64,000 nt of DNA, from the NCBI RefSeq assembly GCF_027451485.1, contig NZ_DAIDJE010000020.1, forward strand, positions 31,603-95,602. Direction: 5' to 3'. The translations under genes were made by a program, and so were the position numbers. The notes beneath the pieces are model-generated. The model made no database searches. It was not told the origin of the DNA and worked only from the letters and a program-made list of their open reading frames with translations. The DNA comes from Bradyrhizobium sp. GTDB lineage: Bacteria > Pseudomonadota > Alphaproteobacteria > Rhizobiales > Xanthobacteraceae. Shown here piece after piece: positions 46,216 through 55,278 of the stretch (the first letter of the stretch is position 1; each line of letters opens with the position of its first letter).

Positions 46216-46632
46216 TCAGTTGGTGTTGATGTGGAATCGCAGCGTTTTGGTTCCGACAAAAGACACCGCATCGCCTCGCCGCCGCCATGTCGCGGCCTCT
46301 CCCAGAGCCGCGACGAGATCGTCATCGGCTTGCGCCCGCGCCGGCGGGCAGCCCGCGTCCAGCAACTGACCGGGAACGAAGATCACGGTGTTGCCCGCGA
46401 CCGAGAACTGGCCCGTGCCTGTCTTGCACCATAGATCGAGCTTTGCCTCGCCATTGTCGCCAATCTCGAGCGTCGGAACCCGCTTCGATCCGGGCTGGGG
46501 CAGCGCATCCAGGGTCATTTCGAATCCAAACGGAAAGCCATCATCCGCATTGGCCGCGCTGGTGAAACAGCCGACCGCTGCGAACACGGCGGCAACCGCG
46601 GCTCGTGTTGCAAGACGTCGCGTTAAAAGCAT
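46216..46632 (-). CDS. Exported META/HslJ-like domain protein
   Basis: 138 residues with a signal peptide (about 1-29, ending ANA). Two Cys (LDLWCKTG and LDAGCPPA) could form a disulfide. The end DLVAALGEAATWRRRGDAVSFVG then LRF resembles the META/HslJ domain, where such motifs close the beta fold. Function unknown; some META proteins are heat-shock or antibiotic-tolerance factors. Assignment is tentative. It converges on the preceding gene with a 20-bp gap. Confidence 0.65.
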   Translation of the reverse strand: MLLTRRLATRAAVAAVFAAVGCFTSAANADDGFPFGFEMTLDALPQPGSKRVPTLEIGDNGEAKLDLWCKTGTGQFSVAGNTVIFVPGQLLDAGCPPARAQADDDLVAALGEAATWRRRGDAVSFVGTKTLRFHINTN

Positions 46633-46708
46633 CTCGTTCCTTCAGGCAAACTGAAAACCGCGTCGTTGTAATCGGCCAACGCGCGATTGAACAGATTCAT
46701 CGCGGCAA

Positions 46709-46735
46709 GAAAAACCCGCGTCCGGGGGACGCGGG
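46709..46735 (-). terminator. Terminator of the L-lactate permease gene
   Basis: CCCGCGTC (46715-46722) pairs with GACGCGGG (46728-46735) across a 5-nt loop. On the minus strand it is followed by a T run (A residues 46709-46714). It lies 32 bp after the permease stop codon. Confidence 0.75.
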
Positions 46736-46767
46736 GCAACTTGATCGATTCACCGGAAGGCCGGTTC

Positions 46768-48432
46768 CTATTTCAAGACCATGCTCGTGAACGGGTGGAC
46801 GTAGGCCTGCAGCATCACGAGCACGCCGACGAGGCAGGCGAGCGTGATCGAGTGCTTGAACACGAAGCGCAAGATCGAGCCCTCATGCCCGTACCAGTTG
46901 GTAGCGGTCGAAGCGACGACGATCGACTGTGCGTCGATCATTTTGCCCATGACACCACCTGAGGAGTTCGCGGCTGCCATCAAGACTGAGGGCAGGCCCA
47001 ATTGCTGCGAAGTGATCTTCTGCAAGTTACCGAACAGGATGTTCGATGCGGTATCAGATCCGGTCAGCGCAACGCCGAGCCAGCCAAGCAGCGTGCCAAA
47101 GAACGGATAGAGGACACCCGTGGCGGCGAAGGCAAGACCGAGCGTCGCGTCCAGCCCGGATAGGCGCGTCAATGTACCAATACCCAGCATCGCTGAAATC
47201 GTGATCAGCGAGACTGCGCAGACTTTCAGCGTGCGGCCATATTCGGCAACCATCTTCAACGGTGAAAAGCCCATCAGTAGACCGGAGATAATTGCAGCGA
47301 TCAGCATTCCGGTGCCCGTGAAGGACAAGTAGGTGAAACCGAACACTGCGCTTTCCGGCGTGGCCTTCGGAGAAACCGGGGGCATCTTGTTGATCATGTG
47401 GTGCAATTCCGGGACCTGGTAGTTCCAGACAAAAAGCTTGTTTGCCCACGATTTGAATTCACCGCTGCCCCAGATCAACATCACGATACAGACGATGATC
47501 CACGGCAGAAGGGCGCTCCAGAGTTGAGCCTGCGACAAGGGCGTTCTGTCGAACGGCTTCGCCGGCGTCATCGTCGCCAGCGATTCATCGCTACCGCGCA
47601 GCGCTGCAGACAGCCAGAGTTGCCTCGGCTGCCAGACCTTGAGGAACAGGATGAGCGCACCCATCGAAATGAGTGACGCGCCAATATCGACGATCCACGG
47701 ATTAATGTAGTTGGAGATGACAAATTGAGGGACCGCGAACGAGACGCCGGTGACCAGAATGGCGGGCCAAATATCCTTCATGCCCTTCCAACCGGCAAAC
47801 GCCCAGATCACCCAGAACGGTACGATCAGCGAGAATACCGGCAATTGCCGGCCGACCATCGCGCCGAGAATGTAGGGATCGATGCCGGTGACCGAAGCAA
47901 GACCTTGGATCGGCGTACCGAGCGCGCCGTAAGCAACGGGGGCGGTATTGGCAATCAAGGACAGGCCGGAAGCGGCAAGCGGCGAAAAGCCAAGACCGAT
48001 CAGCACCGCGCCGGTGACGGCAACCGGCGTGCCAAATCCCGATGCGCCTTCAAAAAACGCGCCGAACGAGAAGGCAATCAGAAGCAATTGCAGACGACGG
48101 TCTTCCGTGACCCCGCCAATCGCCCGCTGCAACAGTTCAAAACGCCCGGTCGCGACCGTGACGCGGTAGAGATAGATGACGTTCAACACGATCCAGCCGA
48201 TCGGGAAGAAACCGGCCACGATGCCAAGCACCGAGGCGCGGATCGACATGTTGGCCGGCATCGTGAAGGCGAAGATGGCGATGAGGTTTGCCGCGATCAG
48301 CGCAATGATGGCGGCGATATGCGCTTTGACCTTGCCGCTCGCGATCAAGACCAGAAGTGTGACGACCGGGACCGCGGCGGCGAGAGTCGACAGCACGGTG
48401 TTGTTGAAGGGATTATAGACTTGATTCCACAT
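46768..48432 (-). CDS. L-lactate/glycolate permease (LctP family)
   Basis: 554 residues with about 13 membrane segments. Family motifs include FSFGAFFEGASGFGTPVAVT, LIANTAPVAYGALGTP, and a C-terminal GVALTGSDTASNILFGNLQ. Members (LldP, GlcA) import L-lactate, D-lactate and glycolate with protons. The ATG at 48432 is preceded by GGGAGG; the longer frame to 48648 lacks a site. It lies downstream of glcDEF on the same strand, separated by the histone-like gene and a 595-bp gap, so glycolate is a likely substrate. Confidence 0.92.
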   Translation of the reverse strand: MWNQVYNPFNNTVLSTLAAAVPVVTLLVLIASGKVKAHIAAIIALIAANLIAIFAFTMPANMSIRASVLGIVAGFFPIGWIVLNVIYLYRVTVATGRFELLQRAIGGVTEDRRLQLLLIAFSFGAFFEGASGFGTPVAVTGAVLIGLGFSPLAASGLSLIANTAPVAYGALGTPIQGLASVTGIDPYILGAMVGRQLPVFSLIVPFWVIWAFAGWKGMKDIWPAILVTGVSFAVPQFVISNYINPWIVDIGASLISMGALILFLKVWQPRQLWLSAALRGSDESLATMTPAKPFDRTPLSQAQLWSALLPWIIVCIVMLIWGSGEFKSWANKLFVWNYQVPELHHMINKMPPVSPKATPESAVFGFTYLSFTGTGMLIAAIISGLLMGFSPLKMVAEYGRTLKVCAVSLITISAMLGIGTLTRLSGLDATLGLAFAATGVLYPFFGTLLGWLGVALTGSDTASNILFGNLQKITSQQLGLPSVLMAAANSSGGVMGKMIDAQSIVVASTATNWYGHEGSILRFVFKHSITLACLVGVLVMLQAYVHPFTSMVLK

Positions 48433-49027
48433 TATGGTTCCTCCCACGCGCTCTTCCGACGCTCCCGACCTGCGTGAACAGCCGGCGCGCTGGGGCGAAT
48501 TGGGAGGGACCTTTGGCAAAGTACGATGTCGAACGCGATTTTGGCGCCTGCCAACTCCGCTCACAAACGCGCAAAATGTGAGGGCCCCCGCCACCCGCCA
48601 TTGATCGCATCGTAGGGGCGACTCGGAGGCGGCGACAAGCGAACCCACGCGGTGGAATTTACGACTTTAGTCTAGTTCCGCAGATCGGTATTACCTTAGA
48701 GTTTTGCGGACCTTGAAACAAGACAAGGGTCGTGTGGCGCCAAATCCCGCTTCTTTCCCAGCCAACACACCATCCGAGCGCCTAGCACGGAAGATCAACC
48801 AGTGAACAATATGCGTGCGACGCTTGCGGCCCGTGTGGCGGATCGCGGCTTAATATTTCTGTTCGGAGGACAAGCCGACGGACGGTGTGCTGCTTTCGAG
48901 CCTGCGCCGCGCATGAGCGGCGAAGGCTGACCGGTCAGTGCCAGCCGCCTGAGCGCATCAGGCCAACGCAGAGAGGGGCCGCAGTCCCTCAGCACTACGG
49001 CCCCGCTCTAGCCGATCAATGGCCGGA
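48433..49027. other. 595-bp gap between permease and histone-like genes
   Basis: No supported gene or RNA. It contains a nested palindrome at 48676-48710, possibly the permease operator. A strong hairpin (GAGAGGGGCCG at 48971-48981 with CGGCCCCGCTCT at 48998-49009) may end the histone-like transcript although it lacks a T run. The rest has no recognisable feature. Its base composition is similar to the surroundings, apart from a more AT-rich stretch at 48655-48720. Confidence 0.5.
48676..48710. promoter_or_regulatory. Candidate FadR-type (LldR/GlcC-like) operator
   Basis: GGTATTACC at 48687-48695 fits the core GGT-N3-ACC recognised by lactate/glycolate-responsive GntR regulators of the FadR branch (LldR, GlcC, PdhR). 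It lies within an outer inverted repeat (TCCGCA at 48677-48682, TGCGGA at 48705-48710). The site is about 245 bp upstream of the permease start. No regulator gene is nearby, so this rests on the motif alone. Confidence 0.35.
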
Positions 49028-49435
49028 CTAGTGTCCTTCTTCGCTGCCCAGGTGATCGGAGGTCTGCTCCCATGACGATGCCGCAGGAGCCGCCTCCTCG
49101 TGATGGCTCGGCGTCGCCCAGCTATGGCTCGGAGCCTCCGTCTCGTGAGAAGCTGCCGCTTCTGGCTCCTGAGCCATGGCGGGCGCGGCGGCCTTCTTCG
49201 CCGCCCGCTTTTTCGGCGCCGCTTTCTTGGCAGCTTTCTTTCCGGCTTTCTTGGCGGATTGCTTCGCGGCCTTCTTTGCCGATTTCTTCACTGCTTTCTT
49301 GGCGGATTTTTTCGCCGACTTCTTTGCGGACTTCTTCGCGGATTTTTTTGCCGCCTTCTTGGCGGATTTCTTCGCGGCGAGAAGCTTTTTAGCCTTCTTC
49401 GCCTTCTTGCCTTTCTTCTTTTTCGCCTTAGCCAT
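49028..49435 (-). CDS. Histone H1-like Lys/Ala-rich DNA-binding protein
   Basis: 135 residues. The first 75 are a lysine/alanine repeat built on KKSAK and KKAAK units, like the C-terminal domain of histone H1 and bacterial homologues such as HctB or AlgP tails. The C-terminal 50 residues are Ala/Glu/His/Ser-rich and acidic. It probably compacts DNA non-specifically. AGGAGG lies just before the ATG. The underlying DNA is a short-period repeat prone to length change. It lies between glcF and the permease gene, an unusual position for such a gene. Confidence 0.8.
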   Translation of the reverse strand: MAKAKKKKGKKAKKAKKLLAAKKSAKKAAKKSAKKSAKKSAKKSAKKAVKKSAKKAAKQSAKKAGKKAAKKAAPKKRAAKKAAAPAMAQEPEAAASHETEAPSHSWATPSHHEEAAPAASSWEQTSDHLGSEEGH

Positions 49436-49463
49436 GTCGTCCTCCTGTTGCGCTGAGCCGTGT

Positions 49464-50819
49464 CTATCGCCTGTTCAGGGTCTCGCTCTGCGCGAGCCTG
49501 TCGGGTCCGCTCAATCCCGGCTGCGGGCCGCCCGTCGCCCAATCGAGAAGCTCAATCGTGTGCACCACAGGAACTGACGTACCGCTGGCAATCTGCACCA
49601 TGCACCCAATATTGCCCGCAGCAATCACGTCCGGCTTGACCATTGCAATATTGGCGACCTTCCGATCGCGCAATTTGTTCGCAATGTCAGGCTGGAGAAT
49701 GTTGTAGGTCCCAGCCGAACCGCAACACAAATGGCTCTCAGCGACATCTTTCACCACGAATCCATTCTTGGAAAGCAATTCTTTCGGTAGCTGCGTGATT
49801 TTCTGCCCATGCTGGAGCGAACATGCGGCGTGATAGGCGACGATGATGTCGTCATGGCGCGCTGCCGGCGACAGATTAAGCTCGCCGATATACTCGCTGA
49901 TGTCCTTGGCCAGCGCCGAGACCTTGGCTGCGGCAGCGGCAAAATCGCGGTCCTGCCGCAGCAGGAAGCCGTAGTCCTTGATGACAGTCCCGCAGCCCGA
50001 CGTGGTGACCAGAATGGCATCGAGGCCGCCGCGATCGGCCTCGGCAAGCCAGGCGGTGATGTTGGCGCGGGCAGAGGCCAGCGCCTCGGCGTCCCGTCCC
50101 ATGTGATGGGTCAGCGCGCCGCAGCATTGCTCGTCCTTGACCAGCACGACCTCGACGCCGTGACGGGTCAGCAGGCGAATGGCGGCCTCATTGATGCGCG
50201 GCGCGAGCACCTGTTGCGCACAGCCTTGCAGCAGCGCGACCCGGCCACGCCGTACACCCTGGGCTGGAAAAACGCTGCCGGGCCGCGATCCCGCAGGAGG
50301 CAGCCCCTTCGGTGCCAACGCCAGCATCGCCTTGATCCGCCTGAACAAACCTGGGCTCGCCGACGCCGCCCCCGCCGGCAGCAGGCTCGCAAACGGACGC
50401 GCGAGCCGTGCAAGGTGCATGCTGGCGCGAAACAGCTTTGGCCTCGGCAGCACCAGCGCAAGCACGGCTCGAAGCAGGCGTTCGAGCGGTGGGCGCTTGT
50501 AATCCCGCTCGATCCGCACCCGCGCCTGATCGACGAGATGCATGTAGTTTACCCCCGACGGGCAGGTGGTCATGCAGGCAAGGCAGGAGAGGCAGCGGTC
50601 GATGTGCTTGACGAGCTCGGCGGTCGGCGGACGATCTTTTTCCAGCATCTCCTTGATCAAGTAGATGCGGCCGCGCGGGCTATCGAGCTCGTCACCGAGC
50701 AGAACATATGTCGGACAGGTCGCCGTGCAGAAGCCGCAATGCACGCACTTGCGCAGGATCGTATTGGCCTCGGCGATATCGGGATCGGCCAGTTGGGCAG
50801 GGCTGAATTCGGTCTTCAT
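49464..50819 (-). CDS. glcF: Glycolate oxidase iron-sulfur subunit
   Basis: 451 residues. Two 4Fe-4S motifs: CVHCGFCTATCPTYVLLGDE and CLSCLACMTTCPSGVNYMH. Two CCG domains follow (EQCCGALTHHMG, HLCCGSAGTYN). It passes electrons from the flavin subunits to the membrane quinone pool. Last gene of glcD-glcE-glcF; it starts 48 bp after glcE, and that gap holds a solo palindrome arm. Confidence 0.96.
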   Translation of the reverse strand: MKTEFSPAQLADPDIAEANTILRKCVHCGFCTATCPTYVLLGDELDSPRGRIYLIKEMLEKDRPPTAELVKHIDRCLSCLACMTTCPSGVNYMHLVDQARVRIERDYKRPPLERLLRAVLALVLPRPKLFRASMHLARLARPFASLLPAGAASASPGLFRRIKAMLALAPKGLPPAGSRPGSVFPAQGVRRGRVALLQGCAQQVLAPRINEAAIRLLTRHGVEVVLVKDEQCCGALTHHMGRDAEALASARANITAWLAEADRGGLDAILVTTSGCGTVIKDYGFLLRQDRDFAAAAAKVSALAKDISEYIGELNLSPAARHDDIIVAYHAACSLQHGQKITQLPKELLSKNGFVVKDVAESHLCCGSAGTYNILQPDIANKLRDRKVANIAMVKPDVIAAGNIGCMVQIASGTSVPVVHTIELLDWATGGPQPGLSGPDRLAQSETLNRR

Positions 50820-50842
50820 GCCGCTAGTGCTTCCGGTTCTTC

Positions 50843-50865
50843 TAAAGTGAATGCCAAATCCACCG
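50843..50865 (-). repeat. Solo arm of an A-type palindrome between glcE and glcF
   Basis: On the minus strand the sequence reads GCGGTGGATTTGGCATTCAC, matching the left arm of hairpin A (GGGGTGGATTTGACATTCGC at 13984) at 17 of 20 positions. No paired right arm follows. It occupies most of the 48-bp glcE-glcF gap and begins right after the glcE stop codon. Confidence 0.55.
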
Positions 50866-50867
50866 CA

Positions 50868-52097
50868 CTATCCCCTTGTCATGCGGCCGCGGTTGAGAAT
50901 GCCTTTCGGGTCGAAGCTCCGCCGGACGCGCTCGCTTAAAGCGGCGACTCCTGCGCTTGCGGGCTGAAACACATCAACCTGCCGCCTCACCTCCTCGGCT
51001 GCGCGCAGCAGCGTGGCGTGGCCGCCGCTGGCTGCAGCGAGCCGGCGCACCAGCGCGGCGTGCGCATCCGGCTTCGGCGCCATCGCGGCCCAGATCAGTC
51101 CACCACCCCAATCGTAGAGGACATCGGCGCCGGCTTCGCGGACGAGCCGGTCTCCGAGCACGCTTCCCGCGGCAGGCGGACAGACGATGCGCCAGACCGA
51201 CCAGCCGCCAAGCGGACCTTTCACCGCGAAGGGCTCCACATCGCGCACGCATTCCCAGATCGCCGTCGAGTGCTCGTCTTCGATCGTCTCTGCGGCTCCA
51301 AACCGCGACAGGAGCCTGGCGAGCGAGGCCGCGCGATCGACGGCCGACGCGATGATGCCTTCCAGGCGCACCAGCGTCAGCGCCTCGCCCGGCGATCCGA
51401 GGCCGCCCAGCGCACCGGCAGCGTCGCGCAAAGCCGATTTCGGCACATGCGCGGCGCCCGAGACATCGTAAGGAGAACCAAGCGCGGCGGTCATCGCCTT
51501 GTTGGCCGCGGCGTCGGCGAGACCGCGCAGCACCAGCGTGCGCTCGCTCTCCGGCTTCGGCATCACCTTCAGGGTCGCCTCGGTCATTACCGCCAGGGTC
51601 CCCCAGGAGCCGGCGAGCAGCTTGCAGAGGTCATAGCCGGTGACGTTTTTCACCACGCGACCGCCGGCCTTGAAGCTGTCGCCAAAGCCTGAGACGGCCT
51701 GCGCGCCCAGCAGGTGATCGCGGGCGGCGCCGGCCTGGATCCGGCGCGGTCCGGCCAATCCGGCGGCAATCATGCCGCCGATCGTCCCGGTCTCCAGCGT
51801 CCCCAACAGCGGTGCCGTGTTCATCGGCTCGAAGGCGAACCGCTGGTTCTTGGAATCGATCAGCGACTTGACGTCGGCAAGCGGGGCACCTGCCTCCACC
51901 GTGATGATCAGTTCATTCGGCTCATAGGATTTAACCGAATTCAACGCCGACAGCTCAAGCACGGCGTTGGTTGCCATGACCTGGCCGATCGTGCGCTTGG
52001 AGCCGTGGCCGATGATCTCGAGCGGCTGTTCGCTGGCGATTGCCGCGCGCACCGCGCCTTCGACATCCTTGGCGTCACGTGGTTTTAGCGTATCCAT
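50868..52097 (-). CDS. glcE: Glycolate oxidase FAD-binding subunit GlcE
   Basis: 409 residues. A PCMH-type FAD domain: LEIIGHGSKRTIG, ALNSVKSYEPNELIITVEAG, GTIGGMIAAGLAGPRR and GGRVVKNVTGYDLCKLLAGSWGTL. A C-terminal FAD-oxidase tail ends SERVRRSFDPKGILNRGRM. It pairs with GlcD and GlcF to oxidise glycolate (or D-lactate) to glyoxylate. The ATG at 52097 starts 4 bp after the glcD stop; a longer frame to 52148 would overlap glcD. Confidence 0.95.
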   Translation of the reverse strand: MDTLKPRDAKDVEGAVRAAIASEQPLEIIGHGSKRTIGQVMATNAVLELSALNSVKSYEPNELIITVEAGAPLADVKSLIDSKNQRFAFEPMNTAPLLGTLETGTIGGMIAAGLAGPRRIQAGAARDHLLGAQAVSGFGDSFKAGGRVVKNVTGYDLCKLLAGSWGTLAVMTEATLKVMPKPESERTLVLRGLADAAANKAMTAALGSPYDVSGAAHVPKSALRDAAGALGGLGSPGEALTLVRLEGIIASAVDRAASLARLLSRFGAAETIEDEHSTAIWECVRDVEPFAVKGPLGGWSVWRIVCPPAAGSVLGDRLVREAGADVLYDWGGGLIWAAMAPKPDAHAALVRRLAAASGGHATLLRAAEEVRRQVDVFQPASAGVAALSERVRRSFDPKGILNRGRMTRG

Positions 52098-52101
52098 GAT
52101 C

Positions 52102-53595
52102 TCAGAACCGCGGAATATCAGGAAACGCCAACTTGCCGGCATGCACATGCATGCGGCCGAGTTCGGCGCAGCGATGCAGGGTCGGAAATACCTTGCCGGG
52201 ATTGAGAAGCCCCTGCGCGTCGAAGGCGCATTTGACCCGCTGCTGCTGATTGAGATCGACGTCGGAAAACATCTCGCCCATCAGATCACGTTTCTCAATG
52301 CCGACGCCGTGCTCGCCAGTCAGGACACCACCGAGTTCGACGCAAGCCCGCAGGATGTCGGCGCCAAAAGCTTCGGCGCGCTCCATCTCGCCGGGCTGGT
52401 TGGCATCGTAAAGGATGAGCGGATGAAGATTGCCGTCGCCGGCGTGAAACACGTTGGCACAGCGCAGACCGTATTTCTCAGAGAGTTCGCGGATCCTCGC
52501 CAGCGCCTTGGGCAGCGCGCCGCGCGGGATGGTACCGTCCATGCAGAGATAATCCGGCGATATCCGCCCGACCGCGGGAAACGCCGCCTTGCGGCCGGCC
52601 CAGAACAGGTTGCGTTCGGCCTCAGAGTTGGAGATGAGGCAGACCGTCGAGCCGCAGCCCTGCGCAATCTTCTCCACGCGCTTGATCAACTCATCGACTT
52701 CGACGGTCGGCCCATCCAATTCGATGATCAACAGCGCTTCGACGTCTAGCGGGTAGCCGGCGTGGACGAAGGCTTCGGCTGCATGAATTGCGGGCTTATC
52801 CATCATCTCCATGCCGCCCGGGATGATGCCATCGCCGATGATCTGCGCCACGCATTCGCCGGCGGCTTCGACTTCGGCAAAGCCGACCATCAGCGCGCGC
52901 GCCGTCTCCGGCTTTTGCAGGATCCGGACCGTGATCTCGGTGATGACGCCAAGCAGCCCCTCCGAGCCCGTGATGACGCCCATCAGGTCATAGCCTGCGC
53001 TTTCGGCCGCCTTGCCGCCGATGCGAAGGATCTCGCCGGTCATCAGCACGATCTCGCATCCCAGCACGTTGTTGGTGGTCATGCCGTATTTCAGGCAATG
53101 CACGCCGCCGGAATTCTCCGCGACGTTGCCACCGATCGAACAGGCGATCTGCGACGACGGATCTGGCGCATAATAAAAGCCGGCATGCGCCACCGCCTGG
53201 CTGATGGCGAGATTGGTGACGCCGGGTTCGGTGACGACCACGCGGTTATCGAAATCGATCTCACGAATGCGCTTGAACTTGCCTAAGCCAAGCAGCACCG
53301 CATCCGCCAGCGGCAGCGAGCCGCCTGACAGCGACGTGCCGGAGCCGCGCGGCACCACCTTGATGCCCTGCTCGAAGCAATATTTGAGAACCCTTGATAC
53401 CTGCTCAGTGGTGTCCGGCAGCACCACCACCATCGGCGGCTGGCGATAGGCCATCAGCCCATCCGACTCGTAAGGGAGCATCTCGGCGGGCGTATCGATC
53501 ACGCCCTCGCCGGGTACGATGTCGCGTAGCGCCGCGACAATGGCAGGGCGGCGGCTGAGCACCGCGTGATCCGGAGCAGGCATCATGATTGTCAT
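52102..53595 (-). CDS. glcD: Glycolate oxidase subunit GlcD
   Basis: 497 residues. PCMH FAD domain with PPMVVVLPDTTEQVSRVLKY, VPRGSGTSLSGGSLPLADAV and GGNVAENSGGVHCLKYG; the C-terminal domain has HAGDGNLHPLILYD and GVLTGEHGVGIEKRDLM, the usual GlcD/D-lactate dehydrogenase motifs. It carries the flavin that oxidises the 2-hydroxy acid. The ATG at 53595 has GGAGAG upstream. It is divergent from the cytochrome c gene across 223 bp without a recognised operator. Confidence 0.96.
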   Translation of the reverse strand: MTIMMPAPDHAVLSRRPAIVAALRDIVPGEGVIDTPAEMLPYESDGLMAYRQPPMVVVLPDTTEQVSRVLKYCFEQGIKVVPRGSGTSLSGGSLPLADAVLLGLGKFKRIREIDFDNRVVVTEPGVTNLAISQAVAHAGFYYAPDPSSQIACSIGGNVAENSGGVHCLKYGMTTNNVLGCEIVLMTGEILRIGGKAAESAGYDLMGVITGSEGLLGVITEITVRILQKPETARALMVGFAEVEAAGECVAQIIGDGIIPGGMEMMDKPAIHAAEAFVHAGYPLDVEALLIIELDGPTVEVDELIKRVEKIAQGCGSTVCLISNSEAERNLFWAGRKAAFPAVGRISPDYLCMDGTIPRGALPKALARIRELSEKYGLRCANVFHAGDGNLHPLILYDANQPGEMERAEAFGADILRACVELGGVLTGEHGVGIEKRDLMGEMFSDVDLNQQQRVKCAFDAQGLLNPGKVFPTLHRCAELGRMHVHAGKLAFPDIPRF

Positions 53596-53818
53596 TTTGA
53601 TCTCTCCGTCACAGGGTCCCTGCCGCTCCGGCGACATTGCCGATTTCACGTGAAGAATCAAGCAGCTCCGGCCAACTCGGCCATCAAACCGCAAATCTGA
53701 GATTAGGCTTTTTCATAAGACGCAAGTGCTTGAACGGCCTCTGGCGGCTCTTGTCCATTGACCGCAGCCTATGCGAAAAATGGCCGCCCTCCTCGTTCAA
53801 ATCAACAAAGAGCAGAAG

Positions 53819-54217
53819 ATGAAAAAATTGACCCTGAGCACGCTGACCATCCTCGTGTCGTCGGCCATTGTGCCGGCCGCGATGGCACAAGACGTCGAGG
53901 CCGGAAAGGCCTCCTTCAACAAGTGCATGGCCTGTCACTCGATCGGCCCGGGCGCCAAGAACAAGGTCGGACCGGAGCTCAATGGAATTGACGGCCGCAA
54001 GGCGGGCACGGCGCCGGACTACAACTATTCCGAGGCCAACAAGAGTTCCGGCATCACCTGGAACGAGGCCAATTTCAAGAAATACATCCACGACCCGAAG
54101 GCGATGGTTCCGGGCACCAAGATGTTCTTTGCCGGCATCAAGAACGAGAAGGAAGTCGACAACCTCTGGGCTTACGTCTCCCAGTTCGACAAGGACGGCA
54201 ACATCAAGGGCAAGTAA
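53819..54217 (+). CDS. Periplasmic class I cytochrome c (c2-like)
   Basis: 132 residues. A signal peptide (about 1-22, ending AAMAQ) is followed by one haem site, KCMACHSIG, and the axial Met in VPGTKMFFAGIK. The segment GPELNGIDGRKAGTAPDYNY is typical of cytochrome c2/c550 of rhizobia. It shuttles electrons in the periplasm. The ATG at 53819 opens the signal peptide; the frame reaches 53771. Terminator follows at 54247-54275. Confidence 0.93.
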   Translation: MKKLTLSTLTILVSSAIVPAAMAQDVEAGKASFNKCMACHSIGPGAKNKVGPELNGIDGRKAGTAPDYNYSEANKSSGITWNEANFKKYIHDPKAMVPGTKMFFAGIKNEKEVDNLWAYVSQFDKDGNIKGK

Positions 54218-54246
54218 GCGCCGGTCAGACATGGGGTTTGCCGAAC

Positions 54247-54275
54247 AATGGCCGGGACTCGTCCCGGCCATTTTT
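54247..54275 (+). terminator. Terminator of the cytochrome c gene
   Basis: AATGGCCGGGA (54247-54257) pairs perfectly with TCCCGGCCATT (54262-54272) across the loop CTCG, followed by a T run. Confidence 0.85.
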
Positions 54276-54318
54276 CTTGGAGCATGATCGCGCCGCCCCT
54301 GCATGTCCCCGATAAGGC

Positions 54319-55278
54319 TCAATTTGCGGCGGCCGTCGCGCCACTTGTGCTCAAGCCAGCAAGAGCTTCGATCTCGCGGATCACCACATCCGTCGCGGCG
54401 TTCTGCACCATATGTCCGACACCAGGGAGCACGACCAATCTGGCGTTCGGAACCGCGGCGGCCAATGGGCGGGAATGAATGTTGGTCGACACAGTCTTGT
54501 CGACGTCACCTGAGATCACCACGGTCGGCGTCAGAATCTCCGGATAGCGCGGCGCCTGCTCGCTCACCGCCTGCTTAAGCCGAGCCAGATCGCGGGCGTT
54601 GGCGAGAAACTCGCGCGGCCGCAAGAGCAACGGCGTTGCGCTACGCTCGACAAAATCGTCCGGCATCACCTGCGGCTGGAAGACGCCGCGCGCGCCGCGC
54701 TTGGTGAGGAAATAACCGAGCGGAAGGGTGATGGTATAGGCGAGCAGCGGGCCGATCACCGGCTTGCTCACCAGTTCGTTGTACCAACCGACGCCGCCCG
54801 ACCACGGATAAGCCACCGGCGCCAGCATCACGAGGCCGGCGAGCCGCGGCGGATCGTCGATGGCCATCCGCGCGCCGAGCGCCCCGGCCCACGAATGCAC
54901 CACCAGGATGACGGGATCCAGATCGAGCTGCCTCAAGGCCTCCCCGATCATCCGCGCCTGCGCGGCCGGCGTTGACATTTCCCAGCTCGAGCCGGAGCTC
55001 CAGCCGTGGCCGGGCCGATCGATTAAAATCACGCGGTGGTTGGCAGCGAGCCTGTCACCGAGCGGCCGACGCATCGCTTCGAGGTTCGAGCTTGCACCGT
55101 GGATGAGAACGATCGGCGGACCGGCGTCCTTAGGCCCGATATCGAGCACGTTGAGGACAGCGCCAGTGACCTCGATTGCCTCGCCTTGAGCGGGGAAACG
55201 ACGCTGAAAGATAACGATGCCAGCCTGCGTTGCCAGCGCCAAAATCAGAAACGCGGCGCCAATAAGCACGGGAAACAT
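54319..55278 (-). CDS. Membrane-anchored alpha/beta hydrolase
   Basis: 319 residues. An uncleaved hydrophobic N-terminus (about 3-25) probably anchors it. The fold shows PPIVLIHGASSNLEAMR (oxyanion hole), nucleophile elbow VVHSWAGALGARM (Ser), acid in ISGDVDKTVS and His in LPGVGHMVQ. All three triad members are present, so it is likely an active esterase, lipase or similar; substrate unknown. It is convergent with the cytochrome c gene. The 270 bp beyond its start hold no recognised element. Confidence 0.85.
   Translation of the reverse strand: MFPVLIGAAFLILALATQAGIVIFQRRFPAQGEAIEVTGAVLNVLDIGPKDAGPPIVLIHGASSNLEAMRRPLGDRLAANHRVILIDRPGHGWSSGSSWEMSTPAAQARMIGEALRQLDLDPVILVVHSWAGALGARMAIDDPPRLAGLVMLAPVAYPWSGGVGWYNELVSKPVIGPLLAYTITLPLGYFLTKRGARGVFQPQVMPDDFVERSATPLLLRPREFLANARDLARLKQAVSEQAPRYPEILTPTVVISGDVDKTVSTNIHSRPLAAAVPNARLVVLPGVGHMVQNAATDVVIREIEALAGLSTSGATAAAN

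Noticed and set aside
49072..49392. Phe/Leu-rich plus-strand frames over the histone-like gene that look like membrane proteins.
   Set aside because: They are the reverse complement of the Lys/Ala repeat, which always yields Phe/Leu/Ala; the minus frame has AGGAGG and a sensible start.
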